Source: JACPAU01 sp050732195
GTDB taxonomy: Bacteria > Methylomirabilota > Methylomirabilia > Methylomirabilales > JACPAU01
Direction: 5' to 3'
Length of the DNA stretch: 6,224 nt
Assembly (NCBI GenBank): GCA_050732195.1
Contig: JBOHQK010000059.1
Span: 1-6,224 of the forward strand
Part shown: positions 1-5,143 of the stretch, in pieces
Position numbering within the stretch: position 1 is the first letter of the stretch
Layout: each line of letters starts with the position of its first letter
Made by a program: the position numbers and the translations under genes
Notes under the pieces: generated by a model
Told to the model about the DNA's origin: nothing
The model's input: only the letters and a program-made list of their open reading frames with translations
Databases searched by the model: none

Positions 1-102
1 GCCTTCCCCGAGCGGGAGGTGGCCCTCCTGGCGGAGAACCTGCGACGCCTTCGAAGCGGCCGTCCCCTGAAGGGGATGGTCCGCCGTGCCCGTGGCTACT
101 AG
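1..102 (+). CDS. D-2-hydroxyacid dehydrogenase, C-terminal fragment (partial)
   Basis: This is the last 33 codons of a gene that begins before the window, read in frame 1 and ending at TAG (100-102). The visible protein contains AENLRRLRSGRPLKGMV and ends RRARGY. This resembles the C-terminal helix of NAD-dependent D-isomer-specific 2-hydroxyacid dehydrogenases (glyoxylate/hydroxypyruvate reductase or phosphoglycerate dehydrogenase-like proteins), where an E-N-L-R-R helix is followed by G-x-P-L and a short basic tail often ending near ARGY. Those enzymes interconvert 2-oxo acids and D-2-hydroxy acids with NAD(P)H in the cytoplasm. No catalytic or nucleotide-binding residue lies inside the window, so the substrate cannot be judged and the family call rests on the tail alone. 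The stop codon is part of a CTAG tetranucleotide that also forms the left end of repeat copy A. Confidence 0.6.
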   Translation, partial: AFPEREVALLAENLRRLRSGRPLKGMVRRARGY

Positions 103-338
103 CGCTGGTCCAACGAATTGCCCCAAGGATGGCAGCCGAGCCGCGGGTGGCGCCGGGCGCGGCCCCCGAGCGGCCGGGCGGAGTGGGACCCCCTCGGCCT
201 CCTTCCGCAATTCGCTGTATTGCGGACGGGGCTGAGCGGGTGACGGCGCCCGGCCGCGAGTGGGGCACGCCGGCGACAGGACCCGCGGCAGAACGGTTCG
301 GGAGGCCGCATCTTGCCCGCCATCCGCCGAAGGGCTAG
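99..338 (+). mobile_element. Dispersed CTAG-ended repeat, copy A (long form, MITE-like)
   Basis: This is a non-coding element downstream of the dehydrogenase, homologous to copy B at 4147-4290. Bases 99-149 match 4147-4197 at 45 of 51 positions by hand count, and 240-297 match 4195-4252 at 55 of 58. Copy A has 93 extra bases between two direct copies of GCGGGTG (143-149 and 236-242), where copy B has only one. It starts with CTAGCGCTGGTCCAA, whose TAG is the stop codon of the upstream gene. Nested inverted arms are visible: 140-148 with 281-289 (9 bp), 170-180 with 247-257 (11 bp), and the 204-226 hairpin. The right end is uncertain. Homology to B fades near 315, and the next CTAG is at 335-338, where only about eight bases resemble the left terminus. 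The element holds no transposase. The remainder of the 103-407 gap contains a promoter and the rnd leader. Confidence 0.6.
204..226 (+). other. Perfect 8-bp hairpin inside repeat copy A
   Basis: TCCGCAAT (204-211) and ATTGCGGA (219-226) are perfectly complementary around a 7-base loop. The hairpin lies inside the 93-bp segment absent from copy B and is enclosed by the longer arms of the element. No T-run follows, so it is not a convincing intrinsic terminator. An alternative pairing exists: 208-217 (CAATTCGCTG) is complementary at 9 of 10 positions to 111-120 (CAACGAATTG) near the left end, so two folds could compete. Confidence 0.5.
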
Positions 339-341
339 AAT
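313..341 (+). promoter_or_regulatory. Predicted sigma70-type promoter for rnd
   Basis: The -35 TTGCCC (313-318, 4 of 6 to TTGACA) and -10 TAGAAT (336-341, 5 of 6 to TATAAT) are separated by exactly 17 bases, the best match in this otherwise GC-rich gap. Transcription would start near 348, giving an approximately 60-base leader before the rnd start codon. The -10 overlaps the CTAG (335-338) that may be the right end of repeat copy A, so the element may have contributed part of the promoter. The call is by motif only. Confidence 0.5.
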
Positions 342-349
342 GGCGGATG
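321..349 (+). promoter_or_regulatory. Inverted repeat flanking the rnd -10 box
   Basis: CATCCGCC (321-328) and GGCGGATG (342-349) form a perfect 8-bp dyad around a 13-base centre that contains the whole TAGAAT -10 hexamer. It could be an operator that a dimeric repressor would use to occlude the -10. As a hairpin it would be only partly transcribed, since the predicted start is near 348. No regulator is identified. Confidence 0.35.
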
Positions 350-407
350 CGGACCTGGCGGAGGGAGTCCGCCCGGCCGCCGCTGCCTCCCCTCTCCAAG
401 AGGCCCG

Positions 408-1616
408 ATGGTTCCTGCTCTCCCCATCATCAATAATACACCCGATGGCCTCGCCGGGATTCTCGGTAACGTCCTGGCCGCCCCCGTCGTCGCCCTCGAC
501 ACCGAGGCCGACTCCTTCCACCACTACTACGAGAAGCTCTGCCTCATCCAGGTGGCCACGCCCGACCGCGAGGCCCTGCTGGACCCGCTGGCCAGCCTGG
601 ATCTCGGGCCGCTGGTCGAGCTCCTGGAGTCGAAGCCCCTCGTCGTCCACGGGGGCGATTACGACCTCAGGCTCCTCAACCGGTACTTCGGATTCGTCCC
701 GGGCGAACTCTTCGACACGATGCTGGCGGCGCAACTGCTTGGCCAGAAGGAACTCAGCCTGGCCGCCCTCATCCAGCGGTACTTCGGCGTCGCGATGGAC
801 AAGCGCGTCCAGCGGGCGGACTGGTCGCGGCGCCCCCTCCCCGCGGACCTCGCCGCCTATGCCCTGGGCGACATCCGCTACCTGCTCCCCCTGGCCGAGC
901 GGCTCGAGGCCGAGCTCAACGCCAAGGGACGCCTGGCCTGGCACCGGGAGACGTGCCAGCGCCTGGCCGCGGTCCGCTTCAGCCCGCGCGAGCCGGATCC
1001 GGAGCGGGAGTGGCGGCTCCGGGGGAGCCACGCCCTCCCCCCGCGAGCCCTGGCCGTCCTCCGGGAACTCTGGGGGTGGCGCGAGGCGCTGGCGCGGGAG
1101 CGGGACGTGACGGCGTTCCGCGTTATCGGCAACGAGTACCTGGTCAACCTGGCGGCCAAGGCTGCCGAGGTGGAGGCCGGGGGCATCCCGCCCGGTGTGA
1201 AGCTCCCGCGCAACGTCACGGGCCCCCTCCGGGAAGGGCTGGAGGCGGCCATCGCCCGAGGGCTGGCCCTCCCTCCCGAGGCCTGGCCGGTCCTCCCCGA
1301 GCGGGAGCGCCTGCCCCAGGATCCGGCCCTCGGCCCGAGGGTCGCGCAACTACGCGAGGTCCGGGAGGCCGCCGCCAGGCGCCTCCTGCTCGACCCCGCG
1401 CTCCTCGCCCCCAAGTCGGCCCTGGTGGCCATCGCCACCGCCCGCCCCTCCACCCTGGAGGCGCTCCGGGCCCTGGACGTCCTCTCCCGCTGGCAGGTGG
1501 ACCTCCTGGGGCCTGACCTCCTCACGGCCCTGGCCCCGCCTCCGGGGGCGCCTGGCCGACGCCGGCGCCGCCGGCGCCGCCGCCGACACGCAGCCGCCAA
1601 GCCTCCCGCGGCTTGA
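408..1616 (+). CDS. rnd: Ribonuclease D (DEDDy 3'-5' exoribonuclease) with polyarginine tail
   Basis: The 402-residue cytoplasmic protein is predicted to trim 3' ends of RNA, classically tRNA precursors, by two-metal hydrolysis. All three exonuclease motifs are present: D31-T-E33 in motif I, H81 to D86 (HGGDYD) in motif II, and Y151-x3-D155 (YALGDIRYL) in motif III, at nearly the spacing of E. coli RNase D. LCLIQVA (44-50) and the RADWSRRPL stretch (136-144) are also typical. An HRDC-type helical domain follows at about 209-290, and a second, degenerate helical region runs to about 375. The family is usually about 375 residues; the excess is a C-terminal tail with ten consecutive arginines (384-393) before HAAAKPPAA. 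ATG 408 is chosen because AAGAGG (398-403) precedes it and the family N-terminus fits. The predicted promoter is at 313-341. The next gene starts 55 bp after its TGA. Confidence 0.93.
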   Translation: MVPALPIINNTPDGLAGILGNVLAAPVVALDTEADSFHHYYEKLCLIQVATPDREALLDPLASLDLGPLVELLESKPLVVHGGDYDLRLLNRYFGFVPGELFDTMLAAQLLGQKELSLAALIQRYFGVAMDKRVQRADWSRRPLPADLAAYALGDIRYLLPLAERLEAELNAKGRLAWHRETCQRLAAVRFSPREPDPEREWRLRGSHALPPRALAVLRELWGWREALARERDVTAFRVIGNEYLVNLAAKAAEVEAGGIPPGVKLPRNVTGPLREGLEAAIARGLALPPEAWPVLPERERLPQDPALGPRVAQLREVREAAARRLLLDPALLAPKSALVAIATARPSTLEALRALDVLSRWQVDLLGPDLLTALAPPPGAPGRRRRRRRRRRHAAAKPPAA

Positions 1617-1641
1617 CACCCCCCGCCCTTTCTGGTAGGGG
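1613..1641 (+). promoter_or_regulatory. Weak candidate promoter for the aminotransferase gene
   Basis: A perfect TTGACA (1613-1618) overlaps the rnd TGA stop. Seventeen bases later lies TAGGGG (1636-1641), a poor -10 (only T and A of the first two positions match) but preceded by TGG at 1633-1635, which fits the extended -10 TGn rule. It sits 30 bases before the ATG at 1672, which has its own GAGAGG Shine-Dalgarno (1662-1667). Co-transcription with rnd across the 55-bp gap is equally possible. Confidence 0.3.
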
Positions 1642-1671
1642 GAGAGGGCTTTCCCCGTTCCGAGAGGACCG

Positions 1672-2853
1672 ATGGCTAGATCCCACGTTGCCGCCAGGAC
1701 GCGGATCTTCACCGAGTCGGTCATCCGGGAGATGACCCGGCTGGCGGAGCAGCACGACGCCATCAACCTGGCCCAGGGCTTCCCGGACTTCCCGGCGCCG
1801 ACCGAGGTGAAGGAGGCGGCCGTCGCCGCCATCCGGGCCGACGTGAACCAGTACGCCATCACCTGGGGCTCCCGGACGTTCCGGGACGCCCTGGCGGCCA
1901 AGGTGAAGTGGTCGCTGGGCCTTGAGCTCGACCCGGAGCGGGAGATCACCGTCACCTGCGGCAGCACCGAGGGGATGATCGCCGCCCTGATGGGGATCAT
2001 TGACCCGGGGGACGAGGTCATCGTCTTCGAACCCTTCTACGAGAACTACGGCCCCGACGCCATCCTCTCCGGGGCCACGCCGCGCTACGTCGCCCTGCGC
2101 CCCCCCGACTGGACCTTTGACCCGGCCGATCTCAGGCGGGCCTTTACGGCCCGGACGAAGGCGGTTGTCCTGAACACCCCGAACAACCCGACGGGCAAGG
2201 TCTTCAGCCTCGAGGAGCTCGAGGTCATCGCCGCCCTCTGCCGGGAGCACGACACCCTCCTGGTGACGGATGAGATCTACGAGCACATCTACTACCCCAC
2301 CCCCGCATCTTCCCTCCGGCACCTCTGCCCGGCGACGCTCCCGGGGATGCGGGAGCGCACCATCGTCGTGAACGGCCTCTCCAAGACCTACGCGGTGACC
2401 GGATGGCGGATCGGCTACGTCCTGGCCCCACCGGCCATCACCGACGCCATCCGGAAGGTCCACGACTTCCTCACGGTGGGGGCCCCCGCCCCGCTCCAGG
2501 AGGCGGGGGCCGCGGCCCTGCGGCTCCCCCCCGGCTACTACCAGCGCCTGCAGGCCGAGTACCACGAGCGGCGGGACTTCCTGTGCGGGGCGCTCCGGGA
2601 GGTGGGCTTCCGGTTCCGCGACCCGGACGGGGCCTACTACGTGATGACCGACTTCACCCCCTTCGGCGCCACCCACGATGTCCAGTTCGCCGAGCACCTC
2701 ACCCGCACCGTGGGCGTGGCCGTCGTCCCCGGGAGCAGCTTCTTCCACGACCCCGCCATGGGTCGCCACTACGTCCGGTTCTCCTTCTGCAAGCGCATGG
2801 AGACACTGGCCGAGGCGGCGCGTCGCCTGCAGCACCTACGCCCTTCCCGCTGA
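1672..2853 (+). CDS. PLP-dependent class I/II aminotransferase (kynurenine/glutamine/methionine aminotransferase type)
   Basis: The 393-residue cytosolic fold-type I transaminase moves an amino group between an amino acid and a 2-oxo acid using pyridoxal phosphate. Visible landmarks are LAQGFPDFPAP (33-43), typical of the kynurenine aminotransferase I / bacterial methionine aminotransferase branch; NQY (59-61); NTPNNPTG (168-175) with the cofactor-contacting N172; D200 (TDEIYEH), expected to pair with the pyridine nitrogen; Y203; and NGLSKTYAVTGWRIGY with Schiff-base lysine K238. VRFSFCK near the end holds R369, expected to bind the substrate carboxylate. Length is normal and no key residue is missing. 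The start has GAGAGG (1662-1667) ahead of it. The exact amino acid cannot be read; glutamine, methionine, aromatic amino acids and kynurenine are all handled by relatives. It lies 55 bp after rnd and 145 bp before the tungstate regulator, with no clear functional tie to either. Confidence 0.9.
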   Translation: MARSHVAARTRIFTESVIREMTRLAEQHDAINLAQGFPDFPAPTEVKEAAVAAIRADVNQYAITWGSRTFRDALAAKVKWSLGLELDPEREITVTCGSTEGMIAALMGIIDPGDEVIVFEPFYENYGPDAILSGATPRYVALRPPDWTFDPADLRRAFTARTKAVVLNTPNNPTGKVFSLEELEVIAALCREHDTLLVTDEIYEHIYYPTPASSLRHLCPATLPGMRERTIVVNGLSKTYAVTGWRIGYVLAPPAITDAIRKVHDFLTVGAPAPLQEAGAAALRLPPGYYQRLQAEYHERRDFLCGALREVGFRFRDPDGAYYVMTDFTPFGATHDVQFAEHLTRTVGVAVVPGSSFFHDPAMGRHYVRFSFCKRMETLAEAARRLQHLRPSR

Positions 2854-2894
2854 AGCCCGGGGAAGGTTGAGGACCTCGCCGGCCGCGGCCCGCT

Positions 2895-2947
2895 CCCGCC
2901 CCCCACCCTTCCCCCGGACACACCCCCCCGGCCCCGAAAGCCCCCCC
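2895..2947 (-). other. C-tract / potential G-quadruplex (minus strand) upstream of the regulator promoter
   Basis: The + strand carries seven C-runs: 2895-2897, 2899-2904, 2906-2908, 2911-2915, 2923-2929, 2932-2935 and 2941-2947. On the minus strand the last four are G-runs of 4 to 7 bases separated by 5, 2 and 7 bases, which satisfies the usual G-quadruplex rule even for four tetrads. The final run directly abuts the TTGACA -35 hexamer. The G-rich strand is the template strand for the regulator, and the C-rich strand could form an i-motif. Folding is inferred from pattern only. The rest of the 2854-2894 gap shows nothing definite. Confidence 0.55.
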
Positions 2948-2977
2948 TTGACAGGGCACCCGTCGCCGCAGTAGTTT
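2948..2977 (+). promoter_or_regulatory. Predicted promoter of the GntR/PBP regulator gene
   Basis: A perfect TTGACA -35 (2948-2953) is followed after 18 bases by TAGTTT (2972-2977), which keeps the important first, second and last -10 bases. This is the only AT-rich patch in a very C-rich gap. The expected start near 2984 would leave a leader of about 15 bases, so the transcript would barely include the Shine-Dalgarno AAGGAAG (2983-2989). Confidence 0.5.
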
Positions 2978-2999
2978 GTACCAAGGAAGTTAATACAAA
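2975..2999 (+). promoter_or_regulatory. Operator-like dyad over the regulator's -10, RBS and start codon
   Basis: The left arm TTTGTACCAA (2975-2984) and right arm TTAATACAAA (2990-2999) are complementary at 8 of 10 positions (perfect TTTGTA/TACAAA outer hexamers) around a 5-base GGAAG spacer. The dyad overlaps the -10, the predicted start site, the Shine-Dalgarno and the A of the ATG. A dimeric GntR-family protein bound here would block its own synthesis. The GTA/TAC half-site core fits the palindromic sites common in that family. Autoregulation is inferred from position. Confidence 0.45.
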
Positions 3000-4150
3000 T
3001 GGACCTCCCCATGCCGCTGCGCGTAAGCCTGAAGCCGGACCGCACCCTCTACACCCAGGTGATGGACCAGGTCCGGGCGGCCCTCGCCGCCGGGAGCCTG
3101 AAACCCGGGGAACGGCTCCCCCCCGTCCGCCGCCTGGCCAGGGCCCTCGGCGTCACCCCCAACACGGTCGGCCGGGCCTACGCCGCCCTGGGACGGGAGG
3201 GGCTCCTGGCCGCGCGGCGGCGCGCCGGGACGACCGTGGCGACGCCGCCGGGGGACCCCCGGCTCCTCGCGCGACGGGCGCGGCAACTCCGGGATCTCCT
3301 CGGCCGGGCGGCCCTGGAAGCGTTGAGCCTGGGGGCGGAGCCGGCGGAGATCGGGGCGGCCTTTGCCCTGCAGCTCGGTCGGTGGCGGACGGCCGGCGCG
3401 CCCGAGGCTCCGGCACCCCCCGCTCGCGCGCGGCGGGGGGAGGGTCCCGCCGTGCGCTGCGTCGGGAGTCACGACCTGACCCTCGACCTGCTAGCCGCTG
3501 CCCTGCGACGGCGCCGCCGCCCCGTGTCCCTGGACATCCAGGCGGTGGGGAGCCTCCCCGGGCTGCTGGCGCTCAGGCAGGGGGAGGCCGACCTCGCGGG
3601 CATTCACCTGCTCGATCCGGCCACGGGGGACTACAACGGACCCATCGTCTCCCGCCTCTTCCCGGGAGAGCGGATGGCCCTCGTCACGGTGGCCCATCGG
3701 GAGCAGGGCCTTCTCGTGGCGCCGGGCAACCCCCGGGGCCTGCGGCGCCTGGCCGACCTCGCCCGGCCCAGAATCCGGCTGATCCGGCGGACGGCCGGCT
3801 CCGGGACCCACCTGCTGCTGGAGTGGGGGCTCCGGCAAGAGAGCATCCCGATGGCGCGGCTGCGCTCCCTTCCGCGGGAGGCCGCCACGCACCTCGAGGT
3901 CGCCGCGGCCGTGGCCCGGGGGGAGGCCGACGCCGGGCTGGGCCTCCGGGCGGCCGCCGAGGCCTTCGGTCTCGGCTTCATCCCCCTGTTCCGCGAGCGC
4001 TACGACCTCGTCTGCCCCCGGGCGCACGTGAGCCGGCCCCCACTGAGCGCGCTGCCGGCCGCCCTGCGGGACCGGGCCTTCCGGCAGCAGGTCCGACACC
4101 TTGGGGGCTACGACACCCGTGAGACCGGGCAGATCCGGGAGGTGAACTAG
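2999..4150 (+). CDS. GntR/YtrA-type winged helix fused to a PBP-like oxyanion-sensing domain (predicted tungstate/molybdate-responsive regulator)
   Basis: The 383-residue cytoplasmic one-component regulator has two parts. Residues 16-81 are a GntR winged helix: LYTQVMDQVRAAL, then LKPGERLPPVRRLARALGV, recognition-helix TPNTVGRAYAAL and the EGLL wing. A basic, Ala/Pro-rich linker follows to about 150. Residues 152-345 match the PBP-like domain (Pfam PBP_like, PF12727): GSHD (156-159), VGSLPGLLALRQGEADLAG (183-201), HLLDPATGDYN (203-213), REQGLLVAPGNP (234-245), RTAGSGTH (264-271), then DAGLG and the ERYDLV strand. That domain is often found in regulators near molybdate or tungstate transporters. 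RTAGSGTH parallels RGDNSGTH in the neighbouring TupA, so both probably cradle an oxyanion. The ligand is inferred. ATG 2999 is chosen over ATG 3011 because AAGGAAG (2983-2989) fits only the former. The TAG stop is the left end of mobile element copy B. Confidence 0.85.
   Translation: MDLPMPLRVSLKPDRTLYTQVMDQVRAALAAGSLKPGERLPPVRRLARALGVTPNTVGRAYAALGREGLLAARRRAGTTVATPPGDPRLLARRARQLRDLLGRAALEALSLGAEPAEIGAAFALQLGRWRTAGAPEAPAPPARARRGEGPAVRCVGSHDLTLDLLAAALRRRRRPVSLDIQAVGSLPGLLALRQGEADLAGIHLLDPATGDYNGPIVSRLFPGERMALVTVAHREQGLLVAPGNPRGLRRLADLARPRIRLIRRTAGSGTHLLLEWGLRQESIPMARLRSLPREAATHLEVAAAVARGEADAGLGLRAAAEAFGLGFIPLFRERYDLVCPRAHVSRPPLSALPAALRDRAFRQQVRHLGGYDTRETGQIREVN
4137..4144 (+). promoter_or_regulatory. 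Stranded ancestral Shine-Dalgarno for tupA
   Basis: GGGAGGTG lies in the last codons of the regulator gene and is a near-perfect anti-16S match, yet no start codon follows at useful distance: the next gene begins 146 bases later. If copy B is removed with one CTAG, the sequence becomes GGGAGGTGAACTAGATG, which puts the motif six bases before the tupA ATG. It is read here as the original ribosome binding site, displaced by the insertion. Confidence 0.65.
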
Positions 4151-4290
4151 TGCTGGTCCAACGAATTGCACCTGGGATTGCCGCCGAGCCGCGGGTGACG
4201 CGGCCCGGCCGCGAGTGGGGCACGCCGGCGACAGGACCCGCGGCACAACGGTCTGTCAGGATTGGGCCGCAGTACTTGGAGCGGCACTAG
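4147..4290 (+). mobile_element. Dispersed CTAG-ended repeat, copy B (144-bp MITE-like element)
   Basis: The element exactly fills the gap between the regulator and tupA. The left end CTAGTGCTGGTCCAA (4147-4161) and the right end TTGGAGCGGCACTAG (4276-4290) are inverted repeats matching at 13 of 15 positions. An inner pair, GCCGCGGGT (4188-4196) and ACCCGCGGC (4236-4244), is perfect over 9 bp. CTAG at both edges fits a 4-bp target duplication (as for IS5-type elements, which favour YTAR) or TA duplication within CTAG (as for IS630/Tc1-type elements); the sequence cannot decide. It encodes no protein and would need a transposase supplied elsewhere. It is copy A minus 93 bp. Its left edge supplies the regulator's stop, and its right edge abuts the tupA ATG and carries TTGGAG as a substitute Shine-Dalgarno. 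No convincing promoter was found inside. Confidence 0.72.
4276..4281 (+). promoter_or_regulatory. Element-supplied Shine-Dalgarno for tupA
   Basis: TTGGAG, with GGAG at 4278-4281, ends nine bases before the tupA ATG at 4291. It lies inside the right terminal inverted repeat of copy B. It is weaker than the displaced GGGAGGTG at 4137-4144, so the insertion may have lowered tupA translation and uncoupled it from the regulator. Confidence 0.5.
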
Positions 4291-5142
4291 ATGCCACGGC
4301 GACGCCGCTCTCCGCACCCCCTGGTTGCGGGACTCCTCCTCGCGCTGCTGGTAACCCCGGAGGCCGCCGCCCCGCAGGCCAGGACGATCCTCCTGGCGAC
4401 CACGACCAGCACCCAGGACTCCGGCCTCCTCGATGTCCTGGTCCCGCTCTTCGAGAAAAAGACCGGCTACACGGTGAAGACGATCGCCGTCGGGACCGGC
4501 CAGTCCCTGGCCCTGGGGGCCCGGGGGGAGGTCGACGTGGTGCTAGCCCATGCTCCGGAACTCGAGCGCCGCTACGTCGCCGAGGGGAGCCTGACGAACC
4601 GGCGGCCCGTGATGCACAACGACTTCATCCTGGTGGGGCCGCCCGCCGACCCGGCGGGGGTCCAGGAAACCAAGCGGGCGGCCGAAGCGCTCAAGAGGAT
4701 CGCGGCGCGCCAGGCCCGGTTCGTCTCCCGAGGAGATAACTCCGGCACCCACAACAAGGAGCAGGCCCTCTGGAAGGCCGCCGCCGTCGCGCCCAAGGGG
4801 AGCTGGTATCTGGAGTCGGGACAGGGGATGGGGACCACGCTGGTCATCGCGTCCGAGAAGGACGCGTACACGCTGACGGATCGAGGCACGTACCTGGCCT
4901 TCCGGAAGCGCCTCCGCCTCACCATCCTCCTCGAGGGGGATGCCCCGCTGCTAAACCTGTACCACGTGATGGAGGTGAACCCGGCGCGGCACCCGAAGGT
5001 CAACGCGGAGGGGGGGAAGGCCTTCGCCGACTTCCTCGTCTCCGCCGAGGCGCAGGAGGTGATCCGGAGCTTCGGCGTAGACCGATACGGCCAGCCGCTC
5101 TTCTTCCCCGACGCCGGGAAGCCGGAGCCAGAGGGCAGATAG
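4291..5142 (+). CDS. tupA: Tungstate ABC transporter substrate-binding protein TupA
   Basis: The 283-residue exported protein captures tungstate for ABC import. Residues 1-30 form a signal peptide: four arginines (3-6), a hydrophobic core LVAGLLLALLV (11-21) and a probable cut after APQA (27-30). No lipobox cysteine is visible, so it would be free in the periplasm. The mature protein opens with ILLATTTSTQDSGLLD, including the TTTS signature (37-40) of TupA. It continues with VGTGQSLALGARGEVDVVLAHAP (67-89) and SRGDNSGTHNKE (146-157), whose R147 is the expected oxyanion-contacting arginine. The downstream EKDAYTLTDRGTYL stretch is also family-typical. The TTTS-type N-terminus favours TupA over the ModA and WtpA families, so tungstate is preferred over molybdate, by homology only. 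The ATG directly follows mobile element copy B. tupB starts one base after the TAG. Confidence 0.93.
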   Translation: MPRRRRSPHPLVAGLLLALLVTPEAAAPQARTILLATTTSTQDSGLLDVLVPLFEKKTGYTVKTIAVGTGQSLALGARGEVDVVLAHAPELERRYVAEGSLTNRRPVMHNDFILVGPPADPAGVQETKRAAEALKRIAARQARFVSRGDNSGTHNKEQALWKAAAVAPKGSWYLESGQGMGTTLVIASEKDAYTLTDRGTYLAFRKRLRLTILLEGDAPLLNLYHVMEVNPARHPKVNAEGGKAFADFLVSAEAQEVIRSFGVDRYGQPLFFPDAGKPEPEGR

Positions 5143-5143
5143 C

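Noticed and set aside
204..226. Intrinsic terminator for the dehydrogenase gene
   Set aside because: The stem is good but there is no U-run after it, and it sits over 100 bases past the stop. I found no convincing Rho-independent terminator anywhere in the window.
129..338. A 69-codon + strand open frame inside repeat copy A
   Set aside because: It lacks a Shine-Dalgarno, is Pro/Arg/Gly/Ala-rich, and its body is interrupted by the 93-bp length difference and other changes in copy B, so it is not conserved as protein.
99..1349. Long open frame on the minus strand opposite copy A and rnd (416 codons)
   Set aside because: It is antisense to a gene with intact RNase D catalytic motifs. Its product is Gly/Arg/Glu/Pro-rich with no recognisable domain, as expected for the reverse of very GC-rich coding DNA where stops are rare.
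1639..1656. Hairpin GGGGA/TCCCC before the aminotransferase start as a riboswitch or attenuator
   Set aside because: The stem is only five base pairs, alternatives such as GCCCT/AGGGC overlap it, and there is no larger conserved structure.
1522..2835. Long minus-strand open frame opposite the aminotransferase (437 codons)
   Set aside because: It mirrors the aminotransferase frame and has low-complexity G/E/V/R composition without motifs. The + strand gene has every PLP-enzyme landmark.
4200..4212. GCGGCCCGGCCGC palindrome in copy B as a protein-binding site
   Set aside because: It is a short G/C-only palindrome that arises readily in this composition and is altered in copy A (GGCGCCCGG), so it is not conserved between copies.
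4253..4281. Promoter inside copy B for tupA (CTGTCA as -35)
   Set aside because: No acceptable -10 at 16-18 bases: the 17-base position reads TTGGAG, and TACTTG is at 15 bases with only two matches. tupA is more simply transcribed from the regulator's promoter.
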